A DNA stretch of 9,049 nucleotides, from contig CAMPJQ010000076.1 of NCBI GenBank assembly GCA_946886925.1, positions 1 through 9,049 of the forward strand, written 5' to 3'. Shown in pieces: positions 1 through 6,470 of this stretch (its first letter is position 1; the number at the start of each line of letters is the position of its first letter). The notes under the pieces are model-generated. The model made no database searches and was not told the DNA's origin. It saw nothing but the letters and a program-made list of their open reading frames with translations. This DNA comes from an uncultured Terrimonas sp. (lineage in GTDB: Bacteria; Bacteroidota; Bacteroidia; Chitinophagales; Chitinophagaceae). The position numbers and the translations under genes were made by a program.

Positions 1-28
1 TAATAATGTAAACTAAACTAACACAATT

Positions 29-3000
29 ATGATCCCATCTTTTAATCGTTTTCCTATAAAGCGAAGAAAGTTCTCCCGGACGGTCAGGATTATGAAATTT
101 ACTGCCTTTTTAACTATTTCCTTTTTCATTAGGGTAAATGGAGAAGTTGGGCCGCAAGAAATTAATCTTCCACCCGGGAATCTCTCTGTATACAAAGTAT
201 TTAAAGAAATTCAGAAACTGTCGGACCATCAATTTGATGATAAAGCAATTGCCATCAGGAGGAGACCTGTTTTGGATCCGAAGGAAACCGCGTTATCCAA
301 CATAGATGTAACGGGTAGTATTAAAGATGAGAATGGCGATCCTGTTGCTGGCGCCTCTATCCTGGTGAAGGGAACTGCAGTAGGAACAAGTTCAGATGCA
401 GGGGGGAACTTTAAGCTTCAACTTTCGCAGCAAAAAGTAGTACTGGTAGTTTCATCCATTGGGTTTCAAACCCAGGAAGTTTCAGTATCAGCATCCGGTC
501 CTGTAGATATCGTGTTAATTAAAAAAGGCGATACAAATGAAGAAATCGTTGTAGTTGGTTTTGGTACACAAAAAAAAGTAGATGTTACCGGATCCATTTC
601 TACCGTTTCCGGCGATAAGCTTACCCAGGGTATCAGCCAGTCTGCTGCTCACGCTCTGCAGGGTCGTGCTTCAGGCGTAACGGTTATACAAAACTCAGGC
701 GAGCCCGGTGCAGGTGTTGAGATAAGGATCAGGGGAGCAGGCTCCATCAACGATAATAGTCCGCTGTACGTTATAGATGGTATTATATCTGGTGGTATTT
801 CTGGTCTTAATCCCGCGGATATTGAGAGCGTATCTGTATTAAAAGATGCAGCTTCAGCTTCTATATATGGATCAAGAGGCGCCAATGGGGTGGTAATTGT
901 AACTACCAAAAAGGGTATGCGTGATCAAAAAACAAGTGTATCATTTAATACAAGCCAGGGTATACAGCAGGCATGGAGAATGCCAACTGCGCTAACCGCA
1001 GAAGAACGAAATACTATTCATAAGGAAGCACTAACGAATGACGGTACACCAACCAGTGATCCAATATGGGATTACTATAACAATCCTGAAAATGCAGTAA
1101 CAAGAACGGATTGGTTTAAGGAAGTTTTAAAGCCTGCTTATATCTCCAATTATGATCTTGCTGTCAGGGGTGGTTCAAGCCGTTCCAATTATTCCTTTAG
1201 CCTTGGCTACCTGAATAACGATGGAATAGTAATGAACAGCAATTTTAAAAGATATAATATTCGATTCAACAGTCAGCATGAAATTGCCAAAAACCTCACA
1301 CTGGGAGAAAATATTTCAGTAGTGTTATCAACGCAGAAAACCGCTGAAATACGTGGCTCTTACACTGGTGTGTTGAGTTCTGCTTTATTTAATATGCGTA
1401 ACATACCTGTATGGCAGGATGAAGAAGCAGGTATTTACGGCACGCCATCGGGAGATTTTCCAAACCCGGTAGCATCTTTAAACGCGAGGGATATTATGAA
1501 CAAAGGCGCCAATTTGGGCGGGAATGTTTATCTGGAATACAAGTTCCTTGACATGTTTACAGCTAAATCAGACATGGCCTATAGCTGGGGATTTTCAAAA
1601 AACAAAGGCTTTACGGCAATGGCGCCCGGCGGCGGACGTGGACTTACAGAAAACAGTTTATCTGAATCCTACAATACCGGCAGCACATGGATATGGAACA
1701 ATACGCTAAGTTTTGATAAAACATTTGGCAGACACCATGTCGCCGCTTTGGCCGGGATGTCGGCAGAGGAGGGTATTGCTGAGTGGTTTAATTCGGGAAC
1801 AGCAAAAAATTTCAGCAACCAGGAAAAGGCTTTACGTTATTTTAGCAATGCAGGAACTTTCCCGGATCATCCCAATGGAAGTGCCGATGATTATACATTA
1901 CAGGCATATTTTGGCAGGGTAATTTATGAATACGATGGAAAATATTTGTTCGCCGCTAATATACGCCGGGATGGCTCATCCAAATTTGCACCTGCGAAAC
2001 GCTGGGGCACTTTCCCTTCTGTATCTGCCGGTTGGAGAATTTCAAAGGAGAAATTCTTTGATGGTGTGGCCGATGTGATCTCTGATCTTAAAATACGCGG
2101 AAGCTGGGGACAGTTAGGAAATGATAAGATCAGCAATTACCAGTTTTTTAGTACAATAAGCGGCGTAGGTTCCCCCACACTTAATGGTGACCAATTTGCT
2201 GCGGTGGCACAGAACCGGTTGGCTAATAATACCATTAAATGGGAGTTTACTACACAAACTGACCTGGGTATTGATATCAGCTTCCTTAGTAACAGGCTGT
2301 CATTTACCGCTGATTATTATGATAAAGAAACCAGCGATATCCTGGTGCAGGTACCCTTATTATCTTCCTATGGCGTTGGAGTTGCTCCTTATCGCAATGC
2401 AGGTACGGTATCCAATAAGGGTTTTGAGGTAAGCGGTACCTACAGAAGTTCTGCCACCAGAAAGTTTAATTACGAGGTTACTGCCAGTGTTGCCACTGTA
2501 AAAAACAAATTGAAATCACTGGGTGTTGCCGGTGCAAAAGAAATATTCGTATCGGATTATAAGAATACTTATGTAGGCAGAACATCCGAAGGTGAAGCGA
2601 TAGGTCATTTTTATGTGCTGGATGCACTCGGTCTTTTCCAGTCTCAAAGCGAAATAGACAATTATAAAAATAAAGATGGAGCAGTAATTCAGCCAAATGC
2701 TGCACCGGGCGATGTAAAATTTGCAGACCTTGATGGCGACGGTTCCATTAGCGCTAAAGACCGCTTTAATGCGGGCAACAGTTTCCCCCAGTTTACCTAT
2801 GCTCTGAATATTGCTGCCGGTTATGAAGGGTTCGACATTAGTATGCTTTGGTCTGGTAGCCAGGGGAATAAAATATTCAATGGTTTGAAACTCGGCGGAA
2901 TGTTAATGCAGGGTACGGGTTATAACAACGGAACTGAGATACTGGACCGCTGGACATCTTCCAATACCAACACCTCCGTACCAAGGGTTAGCGTAAAAGA

Positions 3001-3289
3001 TTTGAACAACAACAGAACATACAGTACGCTTTACATTGAAGACGGAAGTTATCTGCGTATGAAATATTTAACCGTGGGGTACACTTTTGGTGATAACCTT
3101 ATTGGTAAAGGCATATCAAAACTACGTGCATTTGTAACATTCCAAAACCTTATCACCATCACCAAATACACTGGTTTCGATCCGGAAGTGGGTGCTGATT
3201 TAGGCTCAAGCAGTAATATGTACGGTGTAGATCGTGGTGTTTATCCGCAGGCAAAAGCTTATATCATAGGCGTAAACTTTAATTTTTAA
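29..3289 (+). CDS. SusC-family TonB-dependent outer-membrane transporter with truncated STN domain
   Basis: This 1086-residue protein is a complete SusC/RagA-type TonB-dependent transporter, expected to import a ligand delivered by its SusD partner across the outer membrane. Residues 1-38 form a basic extension (KRRK at 11-14) and a short hydrophobic core, with a likely signal peptidase site after VNG (36-38). Residues 44-80 look like a shortened STN domain. Residues 92-165 are a carboxypeptidase-regulatory-like beta-sandwich. A TonB-box-like stretch EEIVVVGFG follows at 171-179. The plug (about 175-296) carries the SusC hallmarks LYVIDG (246-251), DIESVSVLKDAA (264-275) and GSRGANGVVIVTTKKG (281-296). 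The rest is beta-barrel, ending in the usual terminal phenylalanine. An acid-rich loop DLDGDGSISAKDR starts at residue 900. The start at 29 is preferred because such basic extensions are common in Chitinophagaceae SusCs; Met22 (position 92) is an alternative start with a minimal signal peptide. No Shine-Dalgarno sequence is seen, as usual in Bacteroidota. The substrate is unknown. Confidence 0.95.
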   Translation: MIPSFNRFPIKRRKFSRTVRIMKFTAFLTISFFIRVNGEVGPQEINLPPGNLSVYKVFKEIQKLSDHQFDDKAIAIRRRPVLDPKETALSNIDVTGSIKDENGDPVAGASILVKGTAVGTSSDAGGNFKLQLSQQKVVLVVSSIGFQTQEVSVSASGPVDIVLIKKGDTNEEIVVVGFGTQKKVDVTGSISTVSGDKLTQGISQSAAHALQGRASGVTVIQNSGEPGAGVEIRIRGAGSINDNSPLYVIDGIISGGISGLNPADIESVSVLKDAASASIYGSRGANGVVIVTTKKGMRDQKTSVSFNTSQGIQQAWRMPTALTAEERNTIHKEALTNDGTPTSDPIWDYYNNPENAVTRTDWFKEVLKPAYISNYDLAVRGGSSRSNYSFSLGYLNNDGIVMNSNFKRYNIRFNSQHEIAKNLTLGENISVVLSTQKTAEIRGSYTGVLSSALFNMRNIPVWQDEEAGIYGTPSGDFPNPVASLNARDIMNKGANLGGNVYLEYKFLDMFTAKSDMAYSWGFSKNKGFTAMAPGGGRGLTENSLSESYNTGSTWIWNNTLSFDKTFGRHHVAALAGMSAEEGIAEWFNSGTAKNFSNQEKALRYFSNAGTFPDHPNGSADDYTLQAYFGRVIYEYDGKYLFAANIRRDGSSKFAPAKRWGTFPSVSAGWRISKEKFFDGVADVISDLKIRGSWGQLGNDKISNYQFFSTISGVGSPTLNGDQFAAVAQNRLANNTIKWEFTTQTDLGIDISFLSNRLSFTADYYDKETSDILVQVPLLSSYGVGVAPYRNAGTVSNKGFEVSGTYRSSATRKFNYEVTASVATVKNKLKSLGVAGAKEIFVSDYKNTYVGRTSEGEAIGHFYVLDALGLFQSQSEIDNYKNKDGAVIQPNAAPGDVKFADLDGDGSISAKDRFNAGNSFPQFTYALNIAAGYEGFDISMLWSGSQGNKIFNGLKLGGMLMQGTGYNNGTEILDRWTSSNTNTSVPRVSVKDLNNNRTYSTLYIEDGSYLRMKYLTVGYTFGDNLIGKGISKLRAFVTFQNLITITKYTGFDPEVGADLGSSSNMYGVDRGVYPQAKAYIIGVNFNF
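158..268 (+). other. Remnant STN domain inside the first SusC
   Basis: Residues 44-80 of the upstream SusC match the beginning and the end of an STN (secretin/TonB N-terminal short) domain but not its middle. The segment NLSVYKVFKEIQKLSDHQF (51-69) has the pattern of the first strand and helix that normally precede a FYD/FYN motif. DDKAIAIRRRP (70-80) has the pattern of the final strand that normally follows the second helix and leads into the linker. About 40-45 residues expected between them are absent, and the reading frame is kept. In TonB-dependent transducers an intact STN domain contacts an anti-sigma (FecR-type) protein in the periplasm; this copy probably cannot fold normally. The alignment is from memory of the family, not from a search. 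Confidence 0.6.
302..523 (+). other. Carboxypeptidase-regulatory-like N-terminal domain of the first SusC
   Basis: Residues 92-165 of the first SusC show the pattern of this small beta-sandwich: VTGSIKDENGDPVAGASILVKG, split here as VTGSIKDENG then DPVAGASILVKG, followed by GTSSDAGGNFKL and the SSIGFQTQEV strand. The domain lies in the periplasm ahead of the TonB box and plug in most SusC proteins. Its exact role is unsettled. It appears complete, unlike the STN segment just before it. Confidence 0.85.
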
Positions 3290-3300
3290 TTGTCAATCAG

Positions 3301-4782
3301 ATGAAAAAATATATCATATTCATTTTAATAACAGGCTTATTGAACGGTTGTTCGAAAAGTTTTTTGGATAAGGATCCGCACGAGCTTACCGATGCGGCAT
3401 TCTGGAAAACAGCAGAGCAGGCAGAAGCTGCCCTGGCTGGTGCATATACCCCGCTGTCGGACGAAGAAGCTCTGGGCGGAGAAGAATGGTGTGGCATGGA
3501 AACCTTTAGCGATATCGGTTATATGAATGACAATTATCCCGATTTCATAGCCATGAGCGAATTCAGGGCCAACCAGAATACGGAAAACGACCTTAGTTTG
3601 AACAGCTACAAAGAGTATTTCCAGGTAATCAAAAGATCAAGTGATGTATTGGCGCATGTACCTGATATTGATATGGATGAAACGCAAAAAAAGCGGATTC
3701 TGGGAGAGGCGAATTTTTTACGGGCATACGGTTATTTTACTGAAGTTATCCGTTATGGCGGCGTTCCATTGTATGATCCACTCAATGCTGAAGCTGCAGC
3801 AATCCGCGCAACAGAGGAAGAAATCTGGGCTACCATTGAAAGCAGTCTTGTAGCTGCAACATCACAGCTTTCTTTCGATCATGAAGAAGGTCGTCCGGGT
3901 GCAGGTGCGGTATGGGGTTTACTGGCTAAAGCATACGCGTATCAAAAGAAATGGCCGGAATCTAAAAGCGCGGCTGAAATGGTTATTAATTCGGGTAAGC
4001 ATAGCCTTTATCCCACTTATTCTGACCTGTTTACCATTGAGCATGAAATAAACGATGAAACGTTGTGGGCGCTCGGCGCAAGGGAAGGCTCAAACCCTAT
4101 TACCAGTATGATAATGCTTCCTAATGATGTATGGGGTGGTACGCATGATGAGCAAACAGGAGCAGGCTGGAGATTGGTGAGCGCTACCGAAAACTTTTAT
4201 GATTCTTATGAAACGGATGATGTAAGAAAAGCCGCAACGGTAGCTAAACGTAACGTAGATATGGTTACCTACAATGGCGTTACCGATATATTAAAAGCGC
4301 CGAACAACCAGTCACCTGTTGTTTGCATCAAATTTCAACAACCGTTTAAAAATGTGGTGGTTAATTTTAGTCCCGGGCTGGATATACCTGCTATTCGCTT
4401 TGCAGATGTATTGTTGATACATGCCGAAGCCATTATGAATCTTAATGGAGGCGGGCCTGCAAACAGAACGGTGGGTGTTGCAGCCGCAGCGGAATCATTT
4501 AACCGGGTACGTGAGAGGGCGGGTTTGGATCCTATTGCAGCGCCTACTTTTAATGATCTCATGTATGAGCGTAAAGCGGAATTGGCATTTGAAGGTGGCG
4601 ACCGTCATTTTGACCTTGTACGCTGGGGACTTGCAGAAGAAGTATATAATGCGCTTCCCGCGGAAGGAACTTATAAACCAAAACGGACTTTTGTGCCGGA
4701 AAAACACAGGCTACTGCCTTATCCTCAAAGAGAAATAGATAACAGCAGTGGAACAATTACTCAAAATCCAGGGTATAATTAA
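3301..4782 (+). CDS. SusD/RagB-family nutrient-binding outer-membrane lipoprotein
   Basis: This 493-residue protein is the SusD partner of the SusC ending 11 bases upstream. SusD proteins sit on the cell surface, bind the ligand and act as a lid over the SusC barrel. A short signal peptide ends in the lipobox LLNGC, with Cys17 as the lipidated residue, followed by SKSFLDKDP, the usual SusD start. The family hallmark ILGEANFLRAYGYFTEVIR is at 133-151, followed by YGGVPLY. Helical TPR-like segments follow, for example GLLAKAYAYQKKWPESKSAA (206-225). The C-terminal SusD signatures are all present: IRFADVLLIHAEAIMN (365-380), FNRVRERAGL (400-409), YERKAELAFEGGDRHFDLVR (422-441), and LLPYPQREID with the terminal TQNPGYN. 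The length is typical of the family. Nothing is broken. The spacing and shared strand imply co-transcription with SusC. The ligand cannot be deduced from sequence alone. Confidence 0.95.
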   Translation: MKKYIIFILITGLLNGCSKSFLDKDPHELTDAAFWKTAEQAEAALAGAYTPLSDEEALGGEEWCGMETFSDIGYMNDNYPDFIAMSEFRANQNTENDLSLNSYKEYFQVIKRSSDVLAHVPDIDMDETQKKRILGEANFLRAYGYFTEVIRYGGVPLYDPLNAEAAAIRATEEEIWATIESSLVAATSQLSFDHEEGRPGAGAVWGLLAKAYAYQKKWPESKSAAEMVINSGKHSLYPTYSDLFTIEHEINDETLWALGAREGSNPITSMIMLPNDVWGGTHDEQTGAGWRLVSATENFYDSYETDDVRKAATVAKRNVDMVTYNGVTDILKAPNNQSPVVCIKFQQPFKNVVVNFSPGLDIPAIRFADVLLIHAEAIMNLNGGGPANRTVGVAAAAESFNRVRERAGLDPIAAPTFNDLMYERKAELAFEGGDRHFDLVRWGLAEEVYNALPAEGTYKPKRTFVPEKHRLLPYPQREIDNSSGTITQNPGYN

Positions 4783-4783
4783 C

Positions 4784-4799
4784 AGTAACCTGAGTTACT
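4784..4799 (+). repeat. Small inverted repeat just after the first SusD stop codon
   Basis: AGTAAC (4784-4789) and GTTACT (4794-4799) form a perfect 6-bp stem with a CTGA loop, starting one base after the stop codon. The stem is AT-rich and has no T-run after it, so it is unlikely to be a terminator by itself. It could help stabilise the mRNA 3' end, or it may be chance. Confidence 0.3.
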
Positions 4800-4816
4800 T
4801 TCAATAATGGCATTAC

Positions 4817-4858
4817 AAAAAGGGCGGCAGATGATCAGTTCATCTGCCGCCCTTTTTT
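4817..4858. terminator. Bidirectional intrinsic terminator between convergent SusCD operons
   Basis: Two 18-base arms (4817-4834 and 4840-4857) are perfectly complementary around a 5-base loop, TCAGT. The core of the stem is GC-rich (GGGCGGCAG paired with CTGCCGCCC). On the plus strand the right arm runs into six T residues (4853-4858). On the minus strand the left arm reads out as five T residues, from the A-run at 4817-4821. The hairpin lies 35 bases after the stop codon of the plus-strand SusD and 24 bases from the stop codon of the minus-strand SusD, so it can end both transcripts. It is the main content of the 99-base intergenic region. Confidence 0.9.
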
Positions 4859-4881
4859 GTAAATCCTTACCTACAATTTAT

Positions 4882-6441
4882 TTATTGCGGATAACCCGGG
4901 TTTTGCGGAGTAAGATTAGGATTATTAAGCATTTCCTGTACACCAAGCGGGAACAGCAGGTGTTTTTCCTGCAAAGGCTGGTTGGAGCTTTTATTGACAT
5001 GTCCAACAAAGTTGTCGAAGCCATTGGTGGTTTCGTTGTATACTTTTCTCAGGCGTACCATATCAAACCAGGTAATGCCTTCGTAGCAGAGTTCATGCCA
5101 GCGTTCTCTCCATACGGCTTCACGGAAAGTTTCCTGTGTATAAGTGCCGATAGCAGGAGTTACCAGCTCTGCCCTGTCCCTGATCCTTTTAAATGCATCA
5201 TACGCGCTTTGATTGCCCGCTGCTACTTCATTCTGCGCTTCGGCGTAAATTAAAAGCACTTCTGCATAGCGGATCTGCGGCACATTCAAATCGTTACGTG
5301 CGCTGCCTTTTACGCCCGGGCTGCCAAATGCTACTACATTAAAGTGTTTAAAAATATAGGGTGCACCCAGGTCAAAAGGAGCGCCATCGCCATTGTGGTA
5401 ATAGCTGGTATAAAAATAACCTTCCTGGTCTTTTGCTCTTAAGTCGCCGGGTTCATACGACTCGTAAAAAGATAAAGTGGGTACCGTGCTCCCCGTGCCG
5501 TTAGCACCGTAAACACTAACGGGCTTAAAGTTGGGGAACATATTTTCCATGGGGTTGCCGGCAACATCGGCAAGGTACTGGAGCTCAAAAAGATGTTCCA
5601 GCTTGTTTTCGGTATTAACATGATGCACTTCACCGTAAGTATCAAAAAGGTTGATAGCACCGGGGTTGGCATTGGCGTAATCAATTACTTCCTTTGCTTT
5701 ATCGGCCGCCAACTGATAGTAAGCCGCTCCTTTATTAAGAGGCTGTCCCGCCATGGTAAGGTATACCCTTGCCAATTGTGCTTTTACGGCGGCCAGTGAA
5801 ACCCTGCCGGAAGCGTCCATCCAGGGCAATCCTGCTGCTTCCGCTTCTGTGAGATCCTTCACGATCAGGTTATACACATCTTCCTGTGCAGCACGGCCAG
5901 GGAAAAAGTCTTCCGAAGTGGCCGACTGAGGTGTTGTGATCAAAGGAATATCACCCCATAACCTTACGGCGTAGAAATATGCCCAGGCACGCAGGAATTT
6001 GGCTTCACCCAGGATCTTTGTTTTTTGTGCTTCATCCATCGGCGTTATACCGGGAATTTTATCAAGCGCCAGGTTGGCATTTGCGATCACCCTGTACAGT
6101 CCGTTCCACCAATTGATAATATGCCCGGTATTGCCATCGTATACCAATGAATACAGGTTATTGAGATCGGAGTTCTGCGCTGTTTCCGTTGTGGAAGTTC
6201 CCGTAACCGCCTCCAGCAGTTGCCAGTTGGAAGAAAAAATACCTGCGCCACCGCCAAAGAAACGGGTATCGGCGTATACAGCCGCGATAGCTGCTTCCGC
6301 ATGCTCGGGTATAGTATAGAAGTTATCGGGAGTTAAGTTGGAAGGATCCTGCTCTTCAAGGAATTTTTTGCAGCCCGTTGCCAGCAGCATCGTTCCGCAA
6401 AGGATAAGAGCGCCTGCCTTTTTTATTATATTAAAATTCAT
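4882..6441 (-). CDS. SusD/RagB-family nutrient-binding outer-membrane lipoprotein (second pair)
   Basis: This 519-residue lipoprotein is the SusD partner of the minus-strand SusC, starting 29 bases after the SusC stop codon. The signal peptide has lysines at 7-8, a hydrophobic core (9-21) and the lipobox LATGC with Cys24, followed by KKFLEEQDP. The SusD hallmark ILGEAKFLRAWAYFYAVRL (143-161) is followed by WGDIPLI. The C-terminal signatures are IRYAEVLLIYAEAQNE (390-405), FKRIRDRAEL (417-426), WRERWHELCYEGITWFDMVR (444-463), HLLFPLGVQEM (494-504) and a terminal QNPGYPQ. An N-terminal glycine-rich loop FFGGGAG (61-67) and the central region have little in common with the other SusD in this window, so the two pairs look like separate lineages rather than a recent duplication. 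The protein appears intact. It is expected to bind a ligand at the cell surface and pass it to SusC; the ligand is unknown. The start at 6441 fits the signal peptide exactly. Confidence 0.95.
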   Translation of the reverse strand: MNFNIIKKAGALILCGTMLLATGCKKFLEEQDPSNLTPDNFYTIPEHAEAAIAAVYADTRFFGGGAGIFSSNWQLLEAVTGTSTTETAQNSDLNNLYSLVYDGNTGHIINWWNGLYRVIANANLALDKIPGITPMDEAQKTKILGEAKFLRAWAYFYAVRLWGDIPLITTPQSATSEDFFPGRAAQEDVYNLIVKDLTEAEAAGLPWMDASGRVSLAAVKAQLARVYLTMAGQPLNKGAAYYQLAADKAKEVIDYANANPGAINLFDTYGEVHHVNTENKLEHLFELQYLADVAGNPMENMFPNFKPVSVYGANGTGSTVPTLSFYESYEPGDLRAKDQEGYFYTSYYHNGDGAPFDLGAPYIFKHFNVVAFGSPGVKGSARNDLNVPQIRYAEVLLIYAEAQNEVAAGNQSAYDAFKRIRDRAELVTPAIGTYTQETFREAVWRERWHELCYEGITWFDMVRLRKVYNETTNGFDNFVGHVNKSSNQPLQEKHLLFPLGVQEMLNNPNLTPQNPGYPQ

Positions 6442-6470
6442 ATCGAATGTCTTTAAATTGTTTTAATGAG

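Noticed and set aside
1..28. Possible promoter in the leader of the first SusC
   Set aside because: The 28 bases are AT-rich, but no TAnnTTTG -7 element or -33 element of the Bacteroidota type was found, and the space is too short to hold a complete promoter and leader.
4807..5253. Plus-strand open frame of 148 codons overlapping the 3' part of the second SusD
   Set aside because: It runs through the terminator hairpin and then antisense to a well-supported SusD gene. Its translation shows no recognisable family features.
5999..6319. Plus-strand open frame of 106 codons opposite the SusD N-terminal half
   Set aside because: It is antisense to the SusD hallmark region with no supporting motif or start context, so it is a shadow frame.
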